Below, piece by piece: positions 1 through 7,607 of a DNA stretch of 34,733 bases. Under the pieces are notes generated by a model that worked only from the letters and a program-made list of their open reading frames with translations, made no database searches and was not told where the DNA came from. Positions within the stretch are counted from its first letter, which is position 1; each line of letters opens with the position of its first letter. The stretch spans positions 1 to 34,733 of the forward strand of contig JAVKSM010000019.1 in assembly GCA_039583705.1 (NCBI GenBank), read 5' to 3'. The translations under genes and the position numbers were made by a program. The stretch is from JAVKSM01 sp039583705 (GTDB lineage Bacteria; Actinomycetota; Actinomycetes; Mycobacteriales; Pseudonocardiaceae).

Positions 1-111
1 GGAGGTGGGCGAGCCGGTCGCCGACGCGCGCCCAGGGCTCGATCTCGAACCGCAGGCAGCCGTGCTGGCCGGCGGCGCGGGACTCGATCTGGCCGGCTTC
101 CAGGTATCCCC
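1..111 (-). pseudogene. DUF1990-like C-terminal remnant, cut by the window edge
   Basis: Read on the minus strand, this stretch encodes GYLEAGQIESRA followed by FEIEPWARVGDRLAHL. That resembles the later part of one DUF1990-type family, which carries a phrase like FEIESWARxGDRLS. The frame has no start codon: going upstream it meets a TGA within about 70 bases, underneath the plus-strand gene that begins at 112. The gene would continue to the left of the window. It is most simply a decayed fragment, or the tail of a gene whose 5' part is broken. The family call is from memory of the motif and is tentative. Confidence 0.35.
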
Positions 112-384
112 GTGCCTGTCGTGACGATCGGAAAGGTGCTCCGCCGGGTGGGGTCGGTCAGCGGAGCGCTGCACGCGGCCTCCTTCGGTTCGATCGGCCT
201 GGGTGTGGCGCTGGGGATTCGCGCCCAGACGGTGGACCAGGAGGAACGCGGCAACGCCGAGCGGCGGGCGCTGTTCGTCGGGCGCTGTTCGTCGGGCGCT
301 GTTCGTCGGGCGCTGTTCGTCGGGCTCTGGCCGCCGATGTTCTGGCTGTTCGGAGACACGGCGCGGAAGTTCGAGAGCAGGTAG
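112..384 (+). CDS. Small hypothetical protein with internal repeat expansion
   Basis: A 90-residue protein starting at a GTG (another GTG lies 9 bases further in). The N-terminal half is Gly/Ala/Leu-rich with a possible membrane-associated stretch (ALHAASFGSIGLGVALGI). The second half reads ERRALFVG, then a 14-residue insertion created by a tandem DNA repeat, then LWPPMFWLFGD. Without the insertion the reading would be ERRALFVGLWPPMFW, which looks like the ancestral sequence. It ends 3 bases before the start of the broken DUF1990 gene, so the two were probably co-transcribed. I do not recognise the family. No strong ribosome binding site is visible, so the start is uncertain. Confidence 0.55.
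   Translation: MPVVTIGKVLRRVGSVSGALHAASFGSIGLGVALGIRAQTVDQEERGNAERRALFVGRCSSGAVRRALFVGLWPPMFWLFGDTARKFESR
268..323 (+). repeat. 14-bp tandem repeat, four perfect copies
   Basis: The unit GCGCTGTTCGTCGG occurs four times in direct succession (268-281, 282-295, 296-309, 310-323). Three extra units equal 42 bp, which is 14 codons, so the host reading frame survives although each single unit shifts it. The repeated peptide is therefore read in successive frames before returning to ALFVG. Confidence 0.97.
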
Positions 385-387
385 CCG

Positions 388-1047
388 ATGCGGGAGGCCC
401 TGATGGGGCACGTCGACGTCGCTGCCGCACTGGACGGGTTGCGGGGACCGGGCCGTCAACTACGACGAGGCTGACGCGCCGACGCCGTGGCGGCCGGGGA
501 ACTGGCACGTCGACAACCCTCGAGCGCTCATCGGCCACGAGGCGGGCGGACCGCCGGTGCCGGGTGAGGCCTGGGAGATCGCTTGCGGCTGGTGCGGGAG
601 TACGAGTTCTCCGACCCCCGCATCATCCGGGCACTCTCCCGGCCGGACGACGAGATGCTCGGGCGGGACGTGTTGCTCGAAGGCCGGTTCCTGGCGCTGC
701 GCTTCCTCATGGGGGTGCGGGTCACCGAGGTGGTGGACGAGACGCGCGATGGCGAGCGGATCTGGGCCTGGGGCTACCAGACCCTCGACGGGCACCTGGA
801 GCAGGGCAAGCTGGTATACGAGGTGGTCAAGGACCTTGCCGAGCGGCGGCGTGGAACTGCGGATCCGGACCTACTCCCGACGAGCGCCAATCCGAACCCA
901 GTGGTGCGGCTGGGGTCGCCGTGTTCGGTCGGCGAACCCAGCTACGGTTCTCCGCCGCGGTCGCGCATCGGCTGCGCGCTGCGGTGCGGGCGATCCGCGA
1001 CGGCGCGGACCCGCCGCAGCCAGGGCGCACCGCAGACGGCCTGGTGA
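388..1047 (+). pseudogene. DUF1990 family gene, multiply frameshifted
   Basis: Pieces of one DUF1990 protein appear in order but in changing frames. An N-terminal start (ATG 388, alternative 403) lies in frame 1. DRAVNYDEADAPTPWRPGNW to PGEAWEIA lies in frame 2 (about 437-583). LVREYEFSDPRIIRAL to LVYEVVKDLA lies in frame 1 (about 583-840). GVELRIRTYSRRAPI lies in frame 2 (about 848-892). NPVVRLG is back in frame 1, and VFGRRTQLRF to AVAHRLRAAVRAI is in frame 3 (about 920-1000). This needs at least five single-base indels, several next to short G or C runs. Either the gene is dead or this part of the assembly has indel errors. The function of DUF1990 proteins is unknown to me. It directly follows the small gene ending at 384. 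Confidence 0.8.
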
Positions 1048-1264
1048 TCACCCCTTCTGAGTCCGCGGCCACCCGCTCAAGCGCCTCAGCCTGCGCTCCC
1101 ACCCCCCGGGGGCCGACCGTTCGCCCGCTGAGCCACCCGATCCTCGCGGCCGGCGCGCAGTAACTCCTACCCGCCGCGTCACCCCGTCATGGGGGCGCCG
1201 CCTCCCGCAGGCTGGCGACTGTTTCTCCGTTTCTCCGTCGCGGGGGACGGGTAGCGGCAACGGT

Positions 1265-2314
1265 ATGGGTCTCGTCGAGTCCGTCCGCGGCGTCCTGTGG
1301 GCACGCAGACGCAGCCCCGGCCAGCCGGCCTACATCGCCTCGCTCGGCCACGAGCGGTTCTCGCCGCCCGAGCTGCTCCAGCAGGCGGTCGAGTGCGAGC
1401 AGGCCGGCTTCGACGGTGTCTGCTGCAGCGACCACTTGGCTCCGTGGTGGCCGCCCGGTGATCCCGCCCCCGCGCACTGCGGGAACGCATGGGTCTGGCT
1501 GGGAGCCGCCGCGCAGGCCACCCGGGAGGTGTCCCTGGGCACGGGCGTGACCAGCGTGATCCACCGCTACAACCCGGTGGTCCTCGCACAGCAGGTGGCG
1601 ACGCTGGAGACCCTGGCGCCGGGCCGGGCCTTCCTCGGCGCGGGCTCCGGCGAGGCGATGAACGAGGTCCCCGCCGGCCTGGACTGGCCCTCGCCGGCGG
1701 ACCAGCTGGCGCGCACCGAGGAGGCTCTCACCATCGTGCGCCGGCTGCTCGACGGGGAAACCGTCGACTTTCGAGGGGAGTTCTTCCGCACCACCGGTGC
1801 GCGCCTCTACATGAGGCCGCAGCACCGCCCACCGGTCTACCTCTCCGCGTTCGGTCCGCAGGCGGCGGCGGTCGCCGGCCGGGTGGCCGACGGGGTGTGG
1901 ACGCTGGCCGATCCGCGGAAGGCACCCGCGGTCATCGCTTCCTACCGCCGCTCCTGCGAGGAAGCCGGCCGCGAGCCCGGCGAGGTCATCCTGCAGGGCC
2001 TGGTCGCATGGGCCGACTCCGACGAGGCGGCGCTGGAGGGCGCACGGGAGTGGAAGGGCACGCTGGTCGACGCCAACTATCGCGAGGACATCCATGACCC
2101 GGCGCAGGTTCGGGCGGGCGGCGAGGAGGTGTCCGATGCGAGGTTCACGACCATGGGCCTGATCTCCTCGGATCCCGCCTCCCACGTGCGCAAGATCCGC
2201 GCTATGGCGCAACTCGGCGCCACCGCGATCGTGCTCATGAACATCTCGGGCACGGACCCGCGCGGCACCATCCGGACCTACGGGGAGCACGTCCTGCCGG
2301 AGCTGCGGGCGTAG
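1265..2314 (+). CDS. F420-dependent LLM-class oxidoreductase (FGD-like)
   Basis: A 349-residue luciferase-like monooxygenase-fold protein, close in pattern to F420-dependent glucose-6-phosphate dehydrogenase and the TIGR03557-type family. Visible landmarks are GFDGVCCSDHLAPWW near residues 47-61, LGTGVTSVIHRYNPVVLAQQ near 93-112, FLGAGSGEAMNEV near 124-136, RPPVYLSAFGPQAA near 190-203, and a C-terminal GATAIVLMN. These match the F420 and substrate pocket strands of the family. The expected role is hydride transfer between coenzyme F420 and an organic substrate in the cytoplasm; the substrate cannot be told from sequence. The length is normal and the frame intact, unlike its left neighbours. 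A GntR regulator follows 85 bases downstream and may control it. The N-terminus before YIASLGHE is longer than usual and the ribosome binding site is weak, so the start could be later. Confidence 0.9.
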   Translation: MGLVESVRGVLWARRRSPGQPAYIASLGHERFSPPELLQQAVECEQAGFDGVCCSDHLAPWWPPGDPAPAHCGNAWVWLGAAAQATREVSLGTGVTSVIHRYNPVVLAQQVATLETLAPGRAFLGAGSGEAMNEVPAGLDWPSPADQLARTEEALTIVRRLLDGETVDFRGEFFRTTGARLYMRPQHRPPVYLSAFGPQAAAVAGRVADGVWTLADPRKAPAVIASYRRSCEEAGREPGEVILQGLVAWADSDEAALEGAREWKGTLVDANYREDIHDPAQVRAGGEEVSDARFTTMGLISSDPASHVRKIRAMAQLGATAIVLMNISGTDPRGTIRTYGEHVLPELRA

Positions 2315-2337
2315 CACGCGCGGTCCTGCGGCGACGC

Positions 2338-2356
2338 GGAGGAAAGCAAACCAGTG
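2338..2356 (+). promoter_or_regulatory. Ribosome binding site plus GTG, out of frame with the GntR body
   Basis: GGAGGAAA at 2338-2345 is followed 11 bases after GGAGG by a GTG at 2354. Translation from it reads MPRPHPPS and then stops. One base later the frame reads VDRGSPLPLW, the usual N-terminus of GntR/UTRA regulators. Removing one base near 2375 would join them. This is the best start signal of the gene, so a +1 indel near the start is likely. Confidence 0.55.
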
Positions 2357-2399
2357 CCGCGACCACATCCTCCCAGTTGACCGCGGCAGCCCGCTGCCG

Positions 2400-3155
2400 T
2401 TGTGGGCACAGGTCCAGGAGGACCTCCGCCGACGGCTGGGCACCGGCGCCTTCGCGCAGCGCTTCCCCACCGAGCTGGAGCTGGTTGAGCAGTACGGGGT
2501 CTCCCGGCACACCGTCCGCGAGGCATTGCGACGACTCCGCGACTCCGGGGTGCTCGACTCCGCTCGTGGCCGGGGCACCTGGATCGCCCAGCAACCGATC
2601 GAGCAGCCGCTGGGCAGCCTCTACAGCCTGTTCCGAGAGGTCGAGGCACGAGGCATGCGGCAGCGCAGCGACGTGCTCGCGCTGCGCGTCGAGCGCAGCC
2701 CGGCGGCCGCGCGCCTTGGCCTGTCCGACCAGGCCGACCTGGTCTACCTGGAGCGGCTGCGGTGGGCCGGGGAGGAACCGCTGGCGCATGATCGGATCTG
2801 GCTGCCGGCGAGCCTGGCGTCACCGCTGCTCGACGCCGACTTCACCCGCAGCGGCCTCTACAACGAGCTCGCCATCCGGTGCGGGGTGCAGCTCACCGGC
2901 GGCCGCGAGCGGATCACCGCCGCAGTGCCGGACAAGGTCACCCGGGAGATGCTGACCGTGCCGCGCGCTGCTGCATGCCTGGTCATCGAGCGCACGGGTT
3001 GCCTGAACCGCCAACCTGTGAAGTGGCGCACGGCGACCGTGCGCGGCGACCGGATGGCGATGCTCGCCGACTGGGGACCGCGCGGAAACACCCTGCGGGC
3101 CGAGGGCGACCTCGACCCGTCACGCCGCGGCGGCGAGCCGGTCGGCACCCCCTGA
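2400..3155 (+). CDS. GntR-family transcriptional regulator with UTRA domain
   Basis: A winged-helix DNA-binding domain lies at residues 1-65 (FPTELELVEQYGVSRHTVREALRRL is the classic GntR helix-turn-helix, then the GVLDSARGRGTWI wing). A UTRA-type effector domain spans about 75-240 (LYSLFREVEARGM, VYLERLRWAGEEPLAHDRIWLP, LYNELAIRCGVQL). Such proteins repress or activate nearby catabolic genes in response to a small ligand. The open frame begins at a TTG inside the conserved N-terminus PLPLWAQVQ and lacks a good ribosome binding site; the natural start is probably the GTG at 2354, now separated by one extra base. The protein may be made from the TTG with about 15 residues missing, or the gene may be damaged. 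The upstream F420 oxidoreductase is the natural candidate target. Confidence 0.85.
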   Translation: MWAQVQEDLRRRLGTGAFAQRFPTELELVEQYGVSRHTVREALRRLRDSGVLDSARGRGTWIAQQPIEQPLGSLYSLFREVEARGMRQRSDVLALRVERSPAAARLGLSDQADLVYLERLRWAGEEPLAHDRIWLPASLASPLLDADFTRSGLYNELAIRCGVQLTGGRERITAAVPDKVTREMLTVPRAAACLVIERTGCLNRQPVKWRTATVRGDRMAMLADWGPRGNTLRAEGDLDPSRRGGEPVGTP

Positions 3156-3402
3156 CCCACACGACGGTGCGCGCTCGCGACGGGCGCCACGAACGGCCTG
3201 GAGTGTGCCCGCTGCACCCCCGCGGGGCTGGAAGCCGCCCAAGGCATGCAGCATCGCCCACCGTGACCGACATCCAGGGACCGGCGTCCGGGAGCCGGGC
3301 GGTTCTCCCGCGGCGCCCTGCCCGACGCCGTCAACCTGCCACCCCTCCGGCTGCGGGTAGAGGCCCTGGGGCGCACCCCGCCCTTGGGGACATACTGGCC
3401 GG

Positions 3403-4404
3403 ATGGCCGCGATGGGCTGGTTCGCCGCTGGGCGGTCGTCCCGGCGGGCTGCGGATCGCGGAGTCGAGCCGGCGCGGGTGTGGGAACTGCTCGCGGCGGG
3501 TGAGGTGCGGTTGCTGGATCTGCGTACGGGTTGGGAGCGGTCTCGGTATGGGACGCCGACGAATGCGCGGCGAGCCTCCGCGCTGGGTCATGCGCTATGG
3601 CCGGATCGGACGGCGGTGTACCTGTGTCAGCATGCGGTGCGTAGCAAGCTGCCCGCTGCCCGAGGCGCCAGGGAGGTCGCCGGGGGATTCGTGGCCTGGC
3701 GAGCTGCCGGATTACCCGTCGAGCACGCGCCGAGGCGCGAGCGAGCAGACGCGGGCCGAGACGCCGCCGCCCAGTTCAGGAGCTGGGCGGGGCGGCCTCT
3801 GCGTCGTTCGGCGTCCCGGGTGCGATCGCTCGCGGCGGCTTGCTGGTTTGACTGGGGCATCGCGGTCTTCGACCGACTGCTGCTCACTGACGAGCGCCGC
3901 TGGCTGGCGGCCCGGGTCTCGGGGCGGGTGCTCGAACTCGGAACCGGGACCGGGCACAACCTGACCCTCCTGCCGCCCGGCAGCCGGGTGGTGGGTGTCG
4001 ACCTCGACCTCGACCGGCTGTGCCACGCCCGGAGGCGCTGCGCGAACATGAACCGGTTCGTTCCACTGAGGGCGGACATGGCCCGGTTGCCCTTCGGGGA
4101 CGCCTCGTTCGACACGGTCGTCTCCACCTTCACCTTCTGCGAGGTGGCCGACCCGGGGGCGGCGCTGTCCGAAGCCGGGCGGGTTCTGCGACCGGGTGGC
4201 CGACTGCTGATGGTCGAACACGTCGCGGCGGATACCCGGATCGTGCGCGCCGCCCAACGGATGCTTGAGTCGGTGACCGTGCCGGTGTGGGAAGAACACT
4301 TCACGCGCCGGCCCCTGGTCGAGCTGCCCCGACACGGGTTCACCGTCCATGAGCACCGCTCACGAGTCGGTGGCATCATCGAGCGGATCCACGCCAGCCG
4401 CTGA
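3403..4404 (+). CDS. Rhodanese-methyltransferase fusion protein
   Basis: A 333-residue protein with two recognisable parts. Residues 20-108 look like a rhodanese (sulfurtransferase) domain: VWELLAAGEVRLLDLRTGWE, an active-site loop CQHAVR with Cys75 fitting C-x4-R, and the closing GGFVAWRAAGLPVE. Residues 150-310 are a class I SAM-dependent methyltransferase: motif I LELGTGTGHN (177-186), acidic D200 after VVGVD, MARLPFGDASFDTVV, and GRVLRPGGRLLMVEH, a UbiE/type 11 pattern. A linker of about 40 residues joins them. The rhodanese part seems short between RYGTP and AVYLC, so some of the fold may be missing. The natural role could couple persulfide transfer to methylation, but that is inference. 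The two halves occur separately in most genomes. The methyltransferase call is firm; the rhodanese call is good. Confidence 0.8.
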   Translation: MAAMGWFAAGRSSRRAADRGVEPARVWELLAAGEVRLLDLRTGWERSRYGTPTNARRASALGHALWPDRTAVYLCQHAVRSKLPAARGAREVAGGFVAWRAAGLPVEHAPRRERADAGRDAAAQFRSWAGRPLRRSASRVRSLAAACWFDWGIAVFDRLLLTDERRWLAARVSGRVLELGTGTGHNLTLLPPGSRVVGVDLDLDRLCHARRRCANMNRFVPLRADMARLPFGDASFDTVVSTFTFCEVADPGAALSEAGRVLRPGGRLLMVEHVAADTRIVRAAQRMLESVTVPVWEEHFTRRPLVELPRHGFTVHEHRSRVGGIIERIHASR

Positions 4405-4785
4405 GCGGCTCGCCAGCGATCTGCTCCACCCAGATGTGCCCGGCCCCGTCCCCTGCGCCACACCGCTGCGACCAAACTGGTCCCGCGCGACGTCCTCGAT
4501 CCTCTGCGCGGTTGTGAACGACGGGAGATGGTCGAACCTCACCGTGCCCCCTCCTCGATGCGCGCCGTGTCTGACCCGACATCACCGGCGAGCAGACCCG
4601 TTGGGCGAGCAGACCCGTTGGGTTCGCCCTGGCGGTCGGTCACACCGTGCTCGGCGGTGGGTCGGCACGATACTGGCGTGGGCGCGATCCGGACTGCGCA
4701 ACATCCCCGACCCTGGAGTCCGGGCCGTGGTCCGTGAACAACGGGGCACCTCAATCCCGGTGGCAGGTCCTCGACCACGCCCACC
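4405..4785 (+). other. Gene-free stretch upstream of the broken multicopper oxidase
   Basis: No supported gene is seen here on either strand. This is where the missing N-terminal cupredoxin domain of the downstream oxidase should lie, but I find no HWHG or HxH copper motif in any frame. It contains a 17-bp tandem duplication. Confidence 0.5.
4587..4620 (+). repeat. 17-bp tandem duplication
   Basis: GGCGAGCAGACCCGTTG occurs twice back to back (4587-4603 and 4604-4620). It lies in the gene-free stretch and is not linked to any coding function that I can see. Confidence 0.9.
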
Positions 4786-5663
4786 ATGCCCACGATGCCT
4801 GGTATGAACGGCAGGTCCGGCCTGATGGTGTCAGGCAGTGGGTCGACGCCGATGGACATGACCTCACCGGTGTTGGGTGGGGACGCCGGTGACGTGGCCT
4901 ACCCCTACTACCTGCTCAATGGCCGGGCGCCGGCCGCGCCCCCGACGTTCACAGCCAAATCCAGGCAGAAGGCCCGGATCCGGATCATCAACGCCGGCGG
5001 TGACACCGCCTTCCGGGTCGCGTTGGGCGGGCACCAGCTGACCGTGACGCACACCGATGGCTATCCGGTCGCGCCGGTCACGGTGGACACGTTGGTGATC
5101 GCCATGGGCGAGCGCTACGACCTTGAGGTCACCCTGGGCAACTGGGTGTTCCCGCTGGTCGCCCTCGCCGAAGGCAAGACCGGCCAGGCCCTCGGTGTGA
5201 TGCGCACGGGGACGGGTACGCCGCCGCCGGACGCGCATCCGTCCGAACTGGGCGGCAGGATGCTGTCCTATGCGGACCCCGGTGCCGTGCTGCCACAACG
5301 GAACCCGGACGTCACCCACGATCTCGTGCTCGGCGGTGCCATGATGCCCTACCGGTGGACCGTCAACGGCCGCGCCTACCCGACGACCAACCGCTTCCGG
5401 TGCGCCAGGGCCAGTACGCGCGGCTGCGCTACACCAACAACACGACGATGTACCACCCGATGCACCTGCACGGCCACACCTTCGCACTGCGCACCGCCAA
5501 CCGCGATCCCAACGGTCCCCGCAAGGACACCGCCATCGTCCTACCCGCACAGACCATCGTGGCTGATCTGGTGGCGAACAACCCCGGCCAGTGGGTCACC
5601 CACTGCCACAACGCCTACCACGAGGCCGCCGGCATGATGACCGTCCTGTCCTACCAAACCTGA
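4786..5663 (+). pseudogene. Multicopper oxidase, N-terminally truncated and frameshifted
   Basis: The first 600 bases encode cupredoxin domain 2 and the start of domain 3 of a three-domain multicopper oxidase (SPVLGGDAGDVAYPYYLLNG, RIRIINAGGDTAFRVAL, LTVTHTDGYPV, IAMGERYDLEV). At about 5396 the frame changes and the last domain continues one frame over: VRQGQYARLRYTNN, then the copper motifs HPMHLHGHTF and HCHNAYHEAAGMM (type 1 and type 2/3 ligands). A single missing C in the TTCCGG context explains the shift. The N-terminal domain that supplies the first two copper motifs and the secretion signal is absent, and a Met-rich stretch (MPTMPGMNG) begins the remaining frame. With half of the trinuclear ligands gone it cannot be an active oxidase. 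It lies convergent to DUF4396 and DUF305 genes, a setting typical of copper handling. Confidence 0.85.
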
Positions 5664-5683
5664 CCACACACAACGGGTGTGCG

Positions 5684-5716
5684 CGGGTGGTGCGCGGTTG
5701 CTCCGCGCCCCACCCG
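5684..5716. terminator. Bidirectional hairpin between convergent genes
   Basis: A 14-bp stem (left arm 5684-5697, right arm 5703-5716) with one T/C mismatch and the loop TTGCT lies between the multicopper oxidase remnant and the convergent DUF4396 gene. There is no T-run, which is common for actinobacterial terminators. Confidence 0.6.
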
Positions 5717-5744
5717 GCGACCGTGATACCGCGCCAGGAACAGG

Positions 5745-6431
5745 TCACATGGCTTCTTTGATGCCGCGCCGGATCAGCCACACGTTGACCGGCCAGGCGG
5801 TGGAGAATCCGGCGACCATGCCGATCTGCATCAGGAACCAGTACACTGGGGCATTCGGGTGCACGTGGGGTGCTGGGAAGAACACGAAGTACATCAGCGC
5901 CATCCACCCGAACAGGCCGATCTCGAACGCCGACAACGACAGCACGTCGGCCTTCGCGGCTTCGACGAGCCCTTTGCGGACGCCCAGACCACGCATGGGG
6001 GCGATGGCGAAGTACTGGAACCCGATGCCCAGGACGATGGCCAGGAGGTAGTCGCCGACGTACTCGGCGCCCAGGGCGAAGCCGGCGATGCTGGCGCCGA
6101 GAGCGAACACGGCGAACTCGGCGATGATGTCGCCCAGGGTGCAGCCCGCGCCGCAGTGCGACACGCCGACCGCGGTGGTAGCGTAGCCGGGCTTGTCCGG
6201 TGGATCACCGTGCTCGGCCTGCCATCGCCCAGTTTTCGGCCGCCCCCAGGCGCGGTAGGCGGCAATAGCGGCCGGCCCAAAGTACAGCGCGGTGACCGGC
6301 CACACGATCTCCATGACCTTCATGTGCTGCCGGTAGCCGCGACCGTAGATGTCGACCAGGATGATCGCGGCACTGGCGAAGGCCAGGCCCAGCGCCACCC
6401 ACGCCAGAATCGTCAACCAGGCGGGAGGCAT
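5745..6431 (-). CDS. DUF4396 domain membrane protein
   Basis: A 228-residue integral membrane protein starting at the ATG at 6431 (MPPAWLTILAW), preceded by GAAAGGAG at good spacing; an in-frame codon further upstream is less likely. Several membrane spans are evident: residues 4-28, a segment near 38-60 (WPVTALYFGPAAIAAY), and in the second half a run of four hydrophobic stretches. The middle carries the DUF4396 signature VSHCGAGCTLGDIIAE with two cysteines, and a second conserved piece GLVEAAKADVLSLSAFEIGLFGWM. The His/Cys motif could bind a metal, which is inference. It follows the secreted DUF305 protein in the same direction with 95 bases between them, a pairing that fits a metal or copper-stress operon. 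Biochemical function is unknown. Confidence 0.88.
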   Translation of the reverse strand: MPPAWLTILAWVALGLAFASAAIILVDIYGRGYRQHMKVMEIVWPVTALYFGPAAIAAYRAWGRPKTGRWQAEHGDPPDKPGYATTAVGVSHCGAGCTLGDIIAEFAVFALGASIAGFALGAEYVGDYLLAIVLGIGFQYFAIAPMRGLGVRKGLVEAAKADVLSLSAFEIGLFGWMALMYFVFFPAPHVHPNAPVYWFLMQIGMVAGFSTAWPVNVWLIRRGIKEAM

Positions 6432-6526
6432 GACGGCGCTCCTTTCTGCCGAACGCCGCCACGGCGGACTCCTCATCACGGCTTGCGACCGTGGCGGCGG
6501 TGTCGGCGCGCTGCTCGCCCCGACGG

Positions 6527-7231
6527 TCAGCCGGTGGTGCCGTACCAGGCGCGCAACCAGTCGCGCATCTGCCGCACCTCGGCGGCCTGAGTGGCGATGA
6601 TCCGTCGGGCCAGCGTCGCCACCTGCGGGTGGAAGGCGTGACCGGGCACCGTGCGGGCTTCGATGATGGCCATCTCGTGGTGCGGGATCATCGCCATCAG
6701 AAACGCCCGGTCGAAACCCGGACCAGCCGGCACAGCCGCCAACCGGCTGGTCATCGATCGCATGCTCGTGTCCATCTGGGCGGTCAGCATCTGGATCACC
6801 GCCGGTGTCCGCCGCTCGGCCTGTTCAGGCGTCAGGCCGTACCACTGGCGCAGCCAGCCGGTCATCTCGGTGATCTCGCGGTCCTGACTCGTGATGATCT
6901 GCCGGGCCAATGTCGTGGCCTCGGGGTGGGCGCCTCGGGCCAGTTCGAGTTGGGCCATGGCCACCGCGGCAGCGTGGTGCGGGATCATCCCGGCCAGAAA
7001 CGCCTGCTCGAATGTCGCGCCGTGCAGTTGACGCAGCGCGGTGGCGTAGCGGTGGGCCATTGCCAGCATCGTCGGCTCATGGGTGCTCATCGCCGACGGC
7101 TGGGCGAGGGCCGCAGTGGGGCTCGCGGTGTGCAGTGGCGCCGCGGCGGCCGTGGTGGCGAACGCGACCGGTGCGACGGTCACGGCGGCAGCCAGCGCGG
7201 CCGTGGCGGTGCGGCGAACACGCGAATCCAT
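6527..7231 (-). CDS. Secreted protein with two DUF305 domains
   Basis: A 234-residue protein with a Sec signal peptide (basic MDSRVRRTA, then an Ala/Val-rich core, likely cut after ATTAAAA near residue 31). Two ferritin-like four-helix DUF305 repeats follow. The first has FLAGMIPHHAAAVAMAQLEL near residues 78-97 and ends in WLRQWYGLT; the second has FLMAMIPHHEMAIIEAR near 173-189 and ends in WLRAWYGTT. The paired histidines with flanking methionines are the family hallmark and are thought to bind copper in CopM-like proteins. The linker contains MDTSMRSMTSRL. The protein would act outside the membrane as a metal-binding or metal-buffering factor. It is the first gene of a two-gene run with the DUF4396 protein. 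The DUF305 assignment is firm; the copper role is inferred. Confidence 0.93.
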   Translation of the reverse strand: MDSRVRRTATAALAAAVTVAPVAFATTAAAAPLHTASPTAALAQPSAMSTHEPTMLAMAHRYATALRQLHGATFEQAFLAGMIPHHAAAVAMAQLELARGAHPEATTLARQIITSQDREITEMTGWLRQWYGLTPEQAERRTPAVIQMLTAQMDTSMRSMTSRLAAVPAGPGFDRAFLMAMIPHHEMAIIEARTVPGHAFHPQVATLARRIIATQAAEVRQMRDWLRAWYGTTG

Positions 7232-7607
7232 CGACCACCCTCCCTCCGTAGAGACATCGGTACCCCCACCGGGTAACCAGGCCTCGATGCACCAAACGCC
7301 ACGGACAGCGACCGGGTCCGCGGTCGGTGGCGGGGCTCAGTTCATACCAGTACCAGGTTGGTCGCGGCGCCCACCACGACGGCGGGAGCCAGCAACCGAC
7401 CCGACCATCGTTCCAGCTGTTCGGCGGCCGCCTCGGCCAGCGCGGCGCCGTCCTCGATAGGCCCGCCTGTCGGCGGCGCCATCGAGCATATGGAGGGACT
7501 TCAGGGCGCGACCCGTGCCGATCGACCCGGTGAGCCACCGTCCTGCCGCCGCCACCGCGCCGGGTCCCTGGCTGCCAGTACCACCCGCCGCGACCTGGTT
7601 GGGAGGC
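7232..7607 (-). other. Mostly gene-free stretch with one doubtful 46-codon frame
   Basis: No recognisable gene lies here. On the minus strand an ATG at 7482 opens a 46-residue frame ending at 7342. It has an acidic start (PIEDGAALAEAAAEQLERW) and a hydrophobic end (LLAPAVVVGAATNLVLV), the shape of a small tail-anchored peptide. There is no clear ribosome binding site, so I do not call it a gene. The promoter of the DUF305 gene should lie in the left part. Confidence 0.3.
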
